Assembly (NCBI GenBank): GCA_037013495.1
Contig: CM072810.1
Span: 86,598,449-86,662,448 of the forward strand
Length of the DNA: 64,000 bases
DNA from: Hippophae tibetana
Taxonomy: Eukaryota > Streptophyta > Magnoliopsida > Rosales > Elaeagnaceae
Direction of reading: 5' to 3'
Made by a program: the position numbers and the translations under genes. The notes beneath the pieces were generated by a model, which worked only from the letters and a program-made list of their open reading frames with translations, ran no database searches and was not told where the DNA came from. Of the stretch, positions 34,561 through 46,822 are shown one piece after another (positions within the stretch are counted from its first letter, which is position 1; each line of letters starts with the position of its first letter).

Positions 34561-34932
34561 ATTAAAAATTTGGGACAAGGATGTGTTTACATCCATTTAG
34601 GAGGAATTCAAATATTAATAAAAGCTCATTTTTGAGAAGGAATAGATACACCAATAAAAATAGCATTATTAGATAACAGAATAATAAATAGACATGATGT
34701 CTTATTAGGAATGATCCATGGTAATTTAGGATACCAAAAGCTAAAATTTACAGCATACCCTAGATTTTCTATAAATATACATGTAAAAAATCTAAATCAA
34801 GTATTAAGTTTAGCTTATGAATTTGAAAGAAGAGATTTAATAAAAGAAGAAAATCATTCATTTTCAGTATATTATCTAGTAGCATATTCTTTAACAAATA
34901 GTCATAATAGTTCAATATATAGACAAAATTAA
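34560..34932 (+). pseudogene. Pararetrovirus movement-protein part
   Basis: Blocks IHLGGIQILIKAHF, IALLDNRIINRHDVLLGMI, HGNLGYQKLKFTAYPRFSI and LVAYSLTNSHNS are typical of the caulimovirid 30K-type movement protein, which opens plasmodesmata for cell-to-cell spread. The N-terminal portion is missing here because the copia array adjoins. Broken. Confidence 0.85.
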
Positions 34933-36920
34933 TTTATAGAAATAGACAAAACTTTTAAAGAACTTGGACAAATAATAAAACCAAAAATACTAACAGACTT
35001 TGAAATACCATAATATTGGAAATTAGATATTTAAAAAAACCCTTAATAAGAGGAAGAAATAGTAATGTTGTTAAAACTAATACCATACCAAGATTTACTT
35101 GTACAAACCATGAAAGAGAAACTTTTAAATAAGAAGAAGTTAAAAAATTAGAAAATGAAGTTAAAATAATGAAGGCATTAGTTCATGATTGTATATTAGG
35201 AAAAAATAATGTTTAGAGATAAAATAAAAAATATGCATTTAAAAGTAAATGGAAGCCTAGTTAGTGTAGCAAAAAATCAAGCAACATTATTTGAAACAAT
35301 ACAATTATTAAAGAGGAAATAGATTTAGTCCAAGAATCAAACACAAAATATTTATAGGAAATAATCGATATACAAAAAAGAATTACTAAAAAAATAAAGG
35401 AATGTAGTTATAATAAATTACAATAAGATATGTACAAGCAATTTTTAGAACTAAGAAAATATGTATACAACATACATAGGAATAATGAAATATTAGGTTA
35501 TAAATATGATCCCTTAGAAGGATTAAGAAAAGAACCACCAAGGAGATCAGATTCTCTAATTCCTAAAAATGAGAAACAATCTAAGAATAAAGAGATAATT
35601 CCAATGTAATGGAATATAAAAAAGAATTAGAAAGAAAATTCATAGATCCTGAAAAGAGAGATATAGAAACATTGGTCAGTTTATTAAAATTAACCAATAA
35701 ATAAATAGAATAACATTATAATGAAAAAAATTGTACTAACAAAGAAGATGATGATATGACAATAATCAATGAAACTGATTCTGAACTAGAAAACATGACC
35801 TCAAAAGGTCATATGAAACCAATTTTATTACCAGTTCCTTACCAAGAAGGAACATCTAACCCACATAAAGGAGAAAGAAGTAGGCAAAGAACAGAACAAC
35901 CTGATACCACATAAAGAAGAAGACAACCACCTAAAATGGAGGAAGGGTTGCATTGGGGAACTAGAGGAAGTATTCCACCAGAGTTCAAACTCCATGATAA
36001 TTACAAATCTGAACTTCTAGATTTAGATTGTATAAGAGATAGGAAAAAAACCTTAGATGAATGGGCTAGTGGAATGAGTGTGCTCATACAAACTTCTCAA
36101 ACTACCCAAACAAATGCCTCAACTTGTAGAGTGCTTATAGTACATAAAATGACATGAAATGTTAAAGTTTGGTTTTCAAACTTAACATATCAACAACATT
36201 TGTTAATGCAAGGAAATGCTTCCACAAAAAGAGAATACTTGGATACAGTAATAAATGAAATATACAAAGAATTTATTGGAGAAGATAAAGGAAGAACTAT
36301 CATTGAATCCAGTGAAAATGAAATCAATGAAGCTAAATGGCATCTAACAAATATGAAAATTTGTAGCATATGTTACATAGATTCTTTTATTTGTGAATAT
36401 GAAATGTATTACCATAAATTACCACCCTCTATGTAAACAAATTATAAAGAAATGTTTTTTTCAAAAATTATTTGGAATACTATATAAAACCTTAATAGAA
36501 AATTGGAAACAAAGAAATAGAGAAACTATACCAGATACTCTAGGAGGAAGAATAAGAAGCCTTAAAGATTGGATCATTATTAAATACCAAGAAAGAAAAG
36601 AATATAAACAAATAAGAGGAAATGATAAAATCTGTTGTGATACAAGAGATTTTAAAATACTAGGGAAATATGGATGTAATATAAAATCTTATAAACAAAA
36701 ATAAAAAAATATAAAGGATTTAAAAAATATAAATTCAGAAAACAAAATTTTCAAAAATATAAAAAGAGATTTAATAGAGAAAACTACAAGAAAATATATT
36801 TTAAAAGAAATAATTATAAACCTTCTGAAAAAATGAATTATTGCCCTTTAGGAAAGAAAAAATGCAAATGTTGGATCTGTAATAAAGAAAGACATTATGC
36901 TAATGAATGTCCAATTAGAC
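34933..36920 (+). pseudogene. Pararetrovirus coat-protein region with zinc knuckle
   Basis: Lys/Glu-rich, partly coiled-coil-like sequence (about 35000-35900) leads into a coat-like block (GLHWGTRGSIPPEFKLHDN at 35936 onward). A strongly basic Lys/Tyr/Phe-rich stretch follows at about 36700-36830, then the knuckle [14 protein letters not shown] at about 36870-36912. This is the usual caulimovirid capsid tail that binds nucleic acid. The reading is broken. Confidence 0.8.
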
Positions 36921-37538
36921 TTCAACATAAAAAAGAATTTCCATAAAAAGCAAAAAATCTTAGAAAAAGCTTTCAAAATGGAATTAGAACTAATCGAAGA
37001 ATCTGATATAGATGATACTTATAGTATCTATCTATTGGAAGTAATAACTCACTCAGAATATGAACACTCAAATTATGAATATTCTTCATCAGAAGATGAA
37101 GATTTGTATAGTACTTACATTAAAGTAGGAATAAAATTTAAAGGCTATAACACTTATCATTTACATGCATATATAGATATAAGAGCTAGTATGTGTGTAG
37201 CCAATAAATATGTATTTCTAGAAGACAACAGAAAACAAGCACCAAAAGATTTAATTGTAAGAATTGCTAATGATACTACAATAAAACTCAATCAAGTATT
37301 AAAAAATATTGATATAATGATAGGAGGAGAAAACTTTCACATTCCTACCATATATCAACAAGAAACAAAAGTAGATTTGTTAATACGAAATAATTTCTTA
37401 AACTTCTATCAACCTTTCACACAACATTCTGACAAAATAAGTCTCACAACCTTAAAAGGAGATACCATCTATGTTTCTAAAGTAAGAAAAGCTTTAACAG
37501 TCTCAAACTTAACTTGTATGCAACAACATAAAAAGTGA
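36897..37538 (+). pseudogene. Pararetrovirus protease region
   Basis: 213 codons. An acidic stretch (SEYEHSNYEYSSSEDEDLYS) precedes a retropepsin-like domain at about residues 75-190: a family-like active-site surrounding YIDIRASMCVANKYVF and the second block KVDLLIRNNFLNFYQPF. It sits between capsid and RT as in this family. Confidence 0.7.
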
Positions 37539-37569
37539 AAACGTGGTGAGATAGAAGACCAACAAAAAC

Positions 37570-38556
37570 TTATTTAGAAAATATTTCATTAGATATAGAA
37601 TAAAAACAAAATTCTTTTCTCAATGAAATACAAGAAGACAAAGCCCTAACAAGCATTAGAAAACAATTAAAAATAGTCAGTTTAGAAAATCCTTTGAATC
37701 CAAAAATAAATAAATCTAAAACAATAGTCAACATAAAATTAAGAGATCCTAAAAAGATCATAAGAGTAAAATCAATGATTTCTACTCCAGAAGATATGAT
37801 TGAATTTGGAAAACAAATTCAAGAACTTTTGGAATTAAAAGTCATAATACCAAGTAATTCACCTCACTATAGTTCAACATTCTTAGTTCAAAAAGAAGTT
37901 GAGAAAAAAAGAGGAAAAAATAAAATGGTAATAAACTTGAAAACACTGAATAAAGAAACCATTGACGATGGATATTTCATTCCAAAAAAAGAAGAACCAC
38001 TATCATTAATAAAAGGAAAGAAATACTTCTCGAGTTTTGATTGCAAAAGTGAATTTTGGCAAATAAGACTGGATGAAGAATCCCAAAAATTAACAGCATT
38101 TATTTGTCCCCAAGGACAATTCCAATGGACAGTTATACCATTAGGATTAAAACAAGCTCCAAGTATTTTTCAAAGATATATGGATAACATTTTTAAGAAA
38201 TTACAAGATATTTGTTGTGTTTACATAGATGATATTTTAGTTTACAGTAATGAATTAAATAAATATTATTTGAATTTTATCAATATTCTACAAGAATATA
38301 GAAAAGAAGGCATTGTACTATGTTAAAAGAAAGCAATACTTGCTCAAAAAAAATTAAATACTTAGGGTTGGAAATTGAAGCTGGAAAACATAATCTACAA
38401 CCCCATATACTAAATAATATTCAAGGTTTTCCAAGTGAATTAAAAGATAAAAACCAATTACAAAGATTTTTAGGATATTTAACTTATGCAGAAGCATATA
38501 TCAAGAAACTTGTAGAAATGAGAAAACCATTACAAGTAAAATTGAAAAAGGATTAA
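37570..38556 (+). pseudogene. Pararetrovirus reverse transcriptase with RNase H start
   Basis: RT at 37694-38326: VINLKTLNKETIDDGYF, FSSFDCKSEFWQIRLD, PLGLKQAPSIFQRYMDNIF and the catalytic box VYIDDILVYS. The thumb continues at 38320-38556 (KYLGLEIEAGKHNLQPHIL, RFLGYLTYAEAYIKKLVEM). The complete RNase H is not recognised. The enzyme copies pregenomic RNA in the cytoplasm. Broken. Confidence 0.9.
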
Positions 38557-38759
38557 ATTCAGGAATACAACATCTTGATATCAAAATCAAGATAAAAGAA
38601 AAGGAGATAAAAATCCTACAGGAACAACTCGAGTTGCTATATCTCAAGAAATCTCTTATGGAGACAGGAAAGAAACATGAAGAACTTAATTGTTCAAAAC
38701 AACCTCTAGAGACCAGAAGTTCAAACGAGGAATCTCCATTAAAAAAAGGAAGAACCTAA

Positions 38760-40000
38760 TAGTTAACAAAAAACTTTTGAAACCACAAAACTCAATTGGG
38801 TAGATGAGGCAGAAAAAGAGAACAGAAAAAGTTTATATGGTTTATAATGGTCTAAAACCAATAATTTATAACAACTCGGCAGAAGCTAGCAAATATATTC
38901 TAAGAATTAGTAGAGTAACTCATAGAGCTTTCACCAATAGAATAGAAGCTTAAGGTAGTTATGCCAACTACAAAACACCAAAACTAATAACTCCAAAGGA
39001 GATAGTAAGAAATTATTCTAGAGCACTACAACAACAACCAACAACTCCAAGTAGATTGAAAAATCTTGGAAAGATAGCAAGGCCTCCAGTGCTATTTAGA
39101 GAAATATCTCCTTCAAAGACATCAAAAATAGTAAAGCATTCAGTACTATTCAGGCAGACATCTCCTAGAACTACTCCAATCATTGAAGATGAAAAAGACC
39201 AATATAGAAACCTCAACAAACTACAATGGTTGAGTCTCTATAATTTGGCTAGAAAATCTATCCAAGAACATATTGAAGATATGAAATTCTATACTACAAA
39301 CAAGGAATTTCCTACAAGAAGTAAATTCAATATATTGGAAGGAGTTGATCCAATATTTGTGTATAATGCATTTCATGTAGGACTAATAGAAAATATATAT
39401 TCAGGAATTAATTTAAGTGAATTAAATTATTTCCCAGAAAATTTTAAAAGAGTGATCAAGAATTTCAGAAGAAATATTAAAACAGGTGATAAACTTGTTT
39501 ATCTTAGATTTTCCAATTCATTAATGAACTTGAATGAGGAAGGAAGTATTAGTTCCTACCACTTCATCAAGATAAGGATTTCCAACAAAAATAGAGAAGT
39601 TCTCAAACCAAGGGCACTTCCAGAAAAGGAATTCAACATAGAAGAACTATATGTATTAAGAGGTCAAATGCTAAGCCAAATTTACTATGAACTCAGGAAG
39701 GTTGAAAATTCCACTTAGATTAAAGTAAATTATTCAAGTAGTAAAGTCATCATCATTTCCCACAATAGCATGGCTCTGTCAGAAGAAGATGGTGAAAAAA
39801 TCACCAAATATGAAACCAATTTTAATTACAATAACCTAAAATTAGGTCAAGAAACAAGGAAGGTATTCTGCTTCTATGCTAGAAAAGCCACTAAAGTCCA
39901 CAAATGCATTATTTGCATCAAAGACCGAGAAGATGAAAATGCGTCATCATCAATGCCATCAAAAGAACCATCGGTAGAAAATGATAAAGAAAAATAAGAA
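38760..40000 (+). pseudogene. Pararetrovirus transactivator/inclusion-body-like ORF
   Basis: The long readable part is 39056-39718 (220 codons) and a further part lies at 39770-39997. Blocks such as LEGVDPIFVYNAFHVGLIEN, LSELNYFPENFKRVIKNF and SSYHFIKIRISNKNRE resemble the caulimovirus P6/TAV core, which promotes reinitiation on polycistronic RNA. The place after RT and before the intergenic region also fits. Family assignment is from memory of these patterns. The fossil is interrupted. Confidence 0.6.
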
Positions 40001-40099
40001 AAAAAATTGTCGATAAAAGACTACAAAAGAAATAAAGATATAGACCCCACATCTTAGTAGGCATCATGTGCTAAGGAAAAAAGTAATGGCTATCCTTAA

Positions 40100-40640
40100 A
40101 AGTGGAAAAGTAGATGAATTATTAAAACAAGGGTAAAATAATAATTTTAGTCTTGTAAACAAGGATTCCTTGTTCTATAAAAGGAACCTTTATTATCATT
40201 TTAGGACATACTTGAATACATAGAAATCCAGAACTCTCTACTCTGAAACACTCTAGCATAGAAAACCTCTCTATCTATAAATCTCAAAACCAATAATGTT
40301 ATACCCAGTAATTATGAGCAACTAAGCACCCCTTTCAAGGTTCTTAATTGACCTTAAGTTGTAATAATTATTATTATGAATAAAATGGAGTTCAGTTACT
40401 CTTCTTTAGTAAGTCAACTATTGGTCACCATTTATGTATGGATGCAGAAGGCTCACCATTGTCATAAGGGCATTGAGGTTTGAGCAATACTGAGGCATAA
40501 AAGGTGTAACAAAAGAAGACGAACAGAAAGAAAGACCGTGGTGGACCCATCAAATTCAAATATAATAATTATAAATTTAAGCTAGCTAAAAATCTTGAAT
40601 GTTTAAATATTTGTTTATAACAAGACATAATATTGTTAAA
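40100..40640 (+). promoter_or_regulatory. Pararetrovirus intergenic region with promoter and poly(A) signal
   Basis: A TATA box tataaaa is at 40176-40182 within tgttctataaaaggaacctt, like the caulimovirus 35S core. AATAAA follows at 40379-40384, about 200 bases later, matching the terminally redundant layout of a pregenomic RNA. A methionine-tRNA primer site was looked for and not found in readable form. Confidence 0.65.
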
Positions 40641-40648
40641 ATAGGAAA

Positions 40649-41053
40649 ATGGAAATTATTTTTAAAAATAAACAACTAATAATTACAATGGAAATCAAAG
40701 GCAACAATCTAATTCTATTAGAAACATTTGATAAAGATTATCTCTATCATTTAAATGAATATTTTAAAAATGAAGACTATGAAATTTGTCTTGAAAATTT
40801 TAAAAGATTTAATACCTTATTAGATATCTATACAGATTATATTAAAGTTATTACAAGCATCATAGACCATCATGTTTCAAGGACATTAAAAGACTATTTT
40901 AGTAAAAAATATGTGATAATAGAGGAAGAAGAATTCAACAACTTAATATTTGGATATTACTTCTTTGAAGATTATAAATACACTGTATGTACACAAAAAA
41001 ACTTGTTTTTATACTATGAATGGGACAAAATAATATACATTCAACACATATGA
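40649..41053 (+). pseudogene. Small ORF after the pararetrovirus leader, unknown function
   Basis: 134 codons uninterrupted from MEIIFKNKQLIITMEI to IYIQHI. Rich in acidic and aromatic residues (ENFKRFNTLLDIYTDYIKVI), with no recognised domain. It stands where the first viral ORF is expected. A second decayed frame (MNIESLIHKLEVLDL) starts at about 41075. No credible host gene match. Very AT-rich like the rest of the virus. Confidence 0.5.
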
Positions 41054-41340
41054 TTTATCAAGATAATACTCTATGAACATCGAATCATTAATACATAAAT
41101 TAGAAGTATTAGATTTAACAAATGAAAGAGTAGTTTTTAATTTTAAAAGACAATTAATAGATTAAGGATTAGAATTAAGCAACCAACATAATAAAGAACA
41201 TAATATACTATGCAATTGTAATGAATATAGAAGAAAATTAGACTTATACAGAAAAATAATAAGTTTTTTAGATAAATTATTACTTTCAATAAATATACAA
41301 AGACCATCAACTAGGTTAATATTAACCCTCGATTAAAAAT

Positions 41341-43490
41341 TGTATTGATCAGTAGAAATTGATATCAAAACCTAAGAATAGTAATAGATGAAAAACTAAA
41401 ACCATTAAAATATAAGGACATTTTTAATATTTTATAAACTTTAAGGATATAATTAAAAATATGTCAGGCATTTAAGACCGTGTTTCCACTCACAAACTTA
41501 TAAAAATTTCAAAACCTATCTCTATCGTACTTAGCTTGTGGATCCAAGTCCAAAGCATCTACAAAAGTCATATTCGATTCGAATTAAGTTATATAGATTT
41601 TGATTATAACATATTAAATTTATATAATGTAACAGTAATTATTTTATTTGTTATTTGTATTTATGTAAATCGAATCCCAACTTTTAACTTTATGTTACTA
41701 AAATTATTTTTTTATTAAATAAATAAAATATTATACCGATAAAATTTAAATTTTGATCTATAATGATGAAAGTTATGAGTCTAACACTTAAATTATAAAT
41801 AAGTCAATCAAAAATTAGTTTACAAGCTAATTTAAGAGCTTTGATTTTTTATTAAAACAAACTAAATATTCCTAATAATTAATTCATACACCACAGCTGC
41901 TAAATAAAATAATATTACACTACCAATCAAAATTCACTTGAAAGCTAACGATATTTTCGTAAATACAACTAAATAAGATTCCACAGGAGAAATGGAGAGT
42001 CTCGTTCCATTCGCAATTTCAATACTAAAATTAAAATACAATAAAATGTGAATAATAATATAAACTGAATTCAATAAAAATATATTATTAATATATATTT
42101 ATTTAAAAAAATTAATTAAATAATTATAATAAAATAAAATTTAAAATATTTTTTTATTTAAAATAAAAAATAAAAAAAATAAATCATTATAATGTAGTGT
42201 AGAAGAATAAACATTCTAATTATTATTAAAATAATACTCAAATCAAATATCATATTATATTGAATCATTCTCGTTAGTGTTTGTATACATCTATAACTAG
42301 TTAATTATTTTATTTTTAAAATTTTATAATTTGATGTGATTTAAAAAAATATATTTTTACTGGTTTATTAGAAAGATACATAAGTTCAAATTATATAATG
42401 TAACACTTCATATAAAAAATCATATAAATGATTTTATTTAAAAAATAAGCTGATGTGTGTTGATAAATTCAATTTTTTTATATATGTATTATATTTTTTT
42501 CACAAAATAAGATAAATATAAATTAATTATTATTTTAAAGAAATAGAAAATTTTGCAATAGACATTATGATTGATTAATTAATTTTGATGGTTGAGATTT
42601 GAATGTTAAAAATTTAGACATTAGTACCATAGCAGCAGCAACAACAAGCGTTATTCCAACTAAAATAAGAAAATTATATAAATAATTTTTTCTCAATTTT
42701 TTTAATATTTATCTAACAATGTTACATCATATTATTTTAAAATGTATATAAATAATTTAGATATAAATAAATAAAATGTTATGCAAACTTTTATATTAAT
42801 ATGTACACAATCTAAATCTCTCAAATATTTAAATATCTTTTTAACTTTACAAAATTTATTTAAAAGTGTGTAACCTTTTTAAGTTTATCCATTAAAAATA
42901 ACGTGTAATCATTAAATAATTAGATAAATATAAAAGGAAATTCTTTTTTAACGGAAGAAGAGTACTAATAATCTTGTAACTTTAGATAAATGAACATATT
43001 AGTTATATAATTTAAAACAAACATTAACTTTAATAGTAAAAAGAGTATACTTTATATAATTTAAAAAAAAAACATTAACTTTAATCCTAAAAAGAGTATA
43101 CATAAGTATTTTAGCTTTAAAATTTTAAGATTAAAGTATATTTTTTGAAAGATGTATGATTAAAATGTTACAATTAAAAATAACATTACTAAAATGTTAC
43201 AATTAAAAATAACATTACTAAAATGCTCCTTTTATAAAAACTATGGAACTCACCTACTCTAACCATTTTTATTTATTAAAAAGAAACTGTAACTCGTATA
43301 CATGTCTTAAAAATTAATTGTTAGTATATTAAAAAAATCTTAAACATAACTTAATAAAATTAAAAAATATATATATTTAGAGAAATCAATTGCAATTAAA
43401 TCTATAGATTTTATTTTTATTGAAATGAAGTAGTTAAACTTCAAATAAATGAAAACAATTACATAAATTAAAATCCGTTGCTCTCTTGAT
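41341..43490. other. AT-rich spacer with short tandem repeats
   Basis: No gene recognised. Contains poly-A/T runs. Two copies of acattaactttaat..taaaaagagtatac lie 51 bases apart (43021 and 43072), and a perfect 29-bp duplication at 43162-43219. Confidence 0.6.
43162..43219. repeat. Perfect 29-bp tandem duplication
   Basis: aaaatgttacaattaaaaat plus aacattact occurs twice without a mismatch. A recent duplication in an old AT-rich region. Confidence 0.95.
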
Positions 43491-43965
43491 ATTAAAAAGA
43501 GTAAAGTACTGTGAAATAGTCCATTTATTTATGAATTTGAATTCGATTGTTTCTCTTACTTTGCATGTGTCATTTAATAGGAAAAAAATTGGTTCCTTAA
43601 ATTTATTAACTTTGTGTCGTATTACATATTAAATAATAATATGTTAATTAGACAAGTAAACTGTATTTTTTTTTATTTTTTGTTTAATCTATTATTAAAT
43701 GAATCGTGTGTATTGTTTTATCTAATTTTGTGCTTATTGTTTTCTGTAAGGTGTTATCATGTTATATATATACTAACTCACTTTAATTTTAATTTTAATA
43801 TTATTTTTATATTAAGTATTTAAAAAAAAGGTTAATAATACTGTGAGAGGAGTAAACAAAATGATATTAGTTACTGTTTTGTTCACAATTTATAAATATA
43901 TTATTTACATAATATAATTTAATTTATCTATTATTATTAAGTGGTTTCACAATTATTTTATTATC
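43491..43965 (+). repeat. Dispersed repeat, copy 1 (uninterrupted)
   Basis: Aligns with 44731-44847 and then 48328-48680, for instance aaaaagagtaaagta, acatattaaataataata, gacaagtaaa and caattatttta in the same order. The family is unknown: no reading frame, no terminal repeats found. It serves as the empty-site reference for the copia insertion at 44848. Confidence 0.75.
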
Positions 43966-43994
43966 TTACATTTATATTTTTAGTTAAATAAATG

Positions 43995-44070
43995 ACTAAC
44001 TTGTTACATATGTAACAATTTATTTACATATAACTAACATGTCACGTATGTAACAATTTATTTGCATATA
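43995..44070. repeat. 38-bp tandem duplication with palindromic core
   Basis: Two copies of actaac.tgt.ac.tatgtaacaatttattt.catata; the core ttgttacatatgtaacaa is palindromic. Copies differ at a few bases. Confidence 0.85.
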
Positions 44071-44730
44071 ACAAAAACATGCAGTGCTTCATTTTCTTTC
44101 TTTTCGTATTATATCGTTTTTTACTTTTTATTTTATTTAAATAAATAAAATATATATATATATAAAAAAAAAATTGTTAGGAAAAAAATCTCATATTTAT
44201 ATAGATAATAAATAATAGATATAAAATAAATAAAAAATTATTAAAAAACATAAAAATAAATGAATAACCTATTCAACGGAGGGCAAGTAAAATCGCTCCT
44301 TTTTATTAATTTGTATTTTTTTGGGTGGCTAAGATTTTATTTTTATTTAAAATAAAATAAATATCAAATATCAAATAAATATGGTTTGATATAGGAGAAT
44401 TTTTTTTTTTAATATAGACTAATAGTTATAGATATATTATACTACTAGTTATAGGGCACGTGCAAGGCAAATATTCCCTTTATATTTGTCATACAACCTA
44501 AACTTGTTTATTTATGGTAAGACTGGAACGCAAATCTTCTACATGTTTAAATTGATTTCATGCATTTGAGATACAATTTTATAAGTAATTATACTCATCC
44601 ATGATTATTACATATTTAAATAATATTAAAATTATTTCTCTTCAATACTAAAAAACTATTAATAAAGAATATATTCAATAATAAAAATTTATATATACGT
44701 ATAATTTATACATTTTATTTTTTTGAACTG

Positions 44731-44847
44731 ATACTAAAAAGAGTAAAGTATCAAAAAGTCTATTTATTTATAAACTTTGGATAGATTGATACTTTACTTT
44801 GTATATCTTTTAACAAAAAATTAACTCAATAAATCTGTTGGTGTTAT
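44731..44847 (+). repeat. Dispersed repeat, copy 2, left part
   Basis: The first ~115 bases of copy 2, ending in the gttat that became the copia target duplication. Continues at 48328. Confidence 0.7.
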
Positions 44848-45276
44848 TGTTGAGAAATTATACAAATTTTCAATAAGTTAGATTTATGAGAAAACAAGAT
44901 AAACAAAATAACACACAAATTTGATAACAGAATTCAGTCAATTTTGCTTACGTTTTCGGACATATTGTAGATCTTTTTACTAAAAGAGAGAAATTATATA
45001 AGGTATTTACAACACTCACAACTCACAACCCACAACCCAAGTACACCCAAGAAAATACTCTCAATTTTCTCTCACAAAAGCTTTTCTCTCTAAGCTTTTC
45101 TAGAATGAATATTTGATTGATTAATTTATTACAATTACACATATATTTATAGGAAAATTCACTCCTTGAATTACTTCTTAAATTAATGGTTCCTTGAATT
45201 GCTTCTTGAATTAAGCTCATTGTTTTGCTCCTTAATTTACTCCTTAAATTAAGGAGCTTTATAACAATCTCTAACA
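44848..45276 (-). repeat. 3' LTR of the 44.8-48.3 kb copia element (429 bp)
   Basis: TG...CA ends. It contains a ccttgaatt.cttcttgaatt-type internal repetition (about 45170-45250) missing from the other LTR, which explains the length difference. Confidence 0.85.
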
Positions 45277-45562
45277 ATCTCTCACTTGAAGACTGATTTC
45301 AATCTGTCTTCACACCTCGATCAATGCAACAACTTTTCTAGTCTTGTTACTCTAACAGACCAATTGAAGTTGAGCATAACTTCAATTTCATGGCAAGCTT
45401 CCACTTGCTAGCATTTCGAGTCAAACAAGCTTCATTATAGCATTCAGGTTCTCCTTCATCAGTCAACAACATATAATTCATGTATCTTCTATTAGGCACA
45501 TGAGGTCGATAAGACCTTCTCAATACAAGAGCTATAGTAGGAGGTTGTGGTGTGTTGGACTA

Positions 45563-46631
45563 CTACGCACTGCTATGTCCAACGAGTTCCTCTGGTTGAG
45601 GAATTGCTACAATTGGTTCCTTCACGGAACTATCTGGGACATCATTTGCATCTAAAAATACTGACTCATTCTGCTTTGAGTCGTTGGTGTCTGTTTTATA
45701 CATGTCCTTATACATCACGTTTTCATTGAAAATCACACCTATACTACCGATCATTTTCGTGTTTCTGTCATCCCAAATACGATAGCCAAACTCATCCTCA
45801 CCATAGCCGATAAAGGTGCATTTCTTAGATTTGGGATCAAGCTTATTCTTGCCTTGATCACTAATATGCACAGATGCTATACAACCGAAAACTTTTAGAT
45901 GTGATAGTTTTACCTCTTTTCTGCTCCATACCTTTTCTGGTATTCTGTGCTCCAATGGAACAGATGGGCCTTGGTTGATCAAGTAAGCTATCGTGTGTGA
46001 CTGCTTCTGCCCAGAACTATTTTGGTAGACCTGACTGTATACGAATGCTTCTGGCTCTTTCTATCAACGTTCGGTTCATACGCTCAGCGACACCATTGTG
46101 TTAAGGCATGCCTGGCATAGTTCTTTCCATTCTGATCCCGTGCTCATAGTAGGAATTTTTGAATCCGGTGTCTTCATATTCACCACCATTATCGGTTCTA
46201 AGATTTTTGATCTTCAAACCCGTCTCATTTTCCACCATATCTTTCCATCTTCTAAAAGCCTCAAATACTTCATACTTATGCTTTAGAAAGTAAACCCATA
46301 CCTTCCAAGAGTGAGCATCAATGAAAGTCACGAAGTAGTGTTTCCTACCAATGGATGAGACGGTCGTTGGTCCCCAAACATCAGAGTGGATAAGCTCTAA
46401 CCTTTCCCTTTTCAGGGTTCTTCCACTTGTCTGAAAGCTAACTCTCTTTTGCTTTCCAAGTATGAAATCTTCGCACATGTCTATCTCTGCAGACTGTAGG
46501 CTTGTAAGTTTTCCCTTTGAGTGCATAATCTTCATCCCCTTCTCACTCATGTGTCCTAGTCTCTGGTGCCACAGATTTGGTATTTCATTGCCTACTGCAA
46601 CTGCGATTGAACAACATGCCCCTACTGTCAT
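45563..46631 (-). pseudogene. Copia integrase region
   Basis: On the minus strand 46631-46101: LWHQRLGHMSEKGMKIMHSK (pre-integrase), then LIHSDVWGPTTVSSIG, FVTFIDAHSWKVWVYFLKHK and NLRTDNGGEYEDTGFKN. The C-terminal part is at 45982-45563 (LSHLKVFGCIASVHI, CTFIGYGEDEFGYRIWD). Broken. Confidence 0.9.
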
Positions 46632-46822
46632 GTAAAAAGTGCCACTCTTCTTGCCTCAAGCAACTGTCATTGCACCTTTTGAAATCTTCCAATCATCACC
46701 ATGGAAGATCGTAGTGTAGCCTTCACTAGCCAATTTCCCTACTGAGATTAAGTTCCTTCTTAGGTCGGGAATATGTCTGACATCCTTCAGCTCCCAAACA
46801 TACATGTTCAACTTAATCTTCA

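Larger units (their letters stand above)
34536..41340 (+). mobile_element. Endogenous pararetrovirus (Caulimoviridae), solendovirus/petuvirus-like, near one genome length
   Basis: Plus-strand order: movement-protein part, coat protein with zinc knuckle, protease, RT, RNase H start, a transactivator-like ORF, an intergenic region with TATA and poly(A) signals, then a small ORF. No integrase and no LTRs of its own, which is typical of Caulimoviridae. The order is a permuted view of a circular genome opened in the movement gene. A separate transactivator-like ORF after RT points towards solendo-/cavemo-/caulimo-type viruses rather than badnaviruses; the genus is tentative. It is a broken fossil with many interruptions and contains no visible TE insertion except the copia array at its left end. 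Confidence 0.85.
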
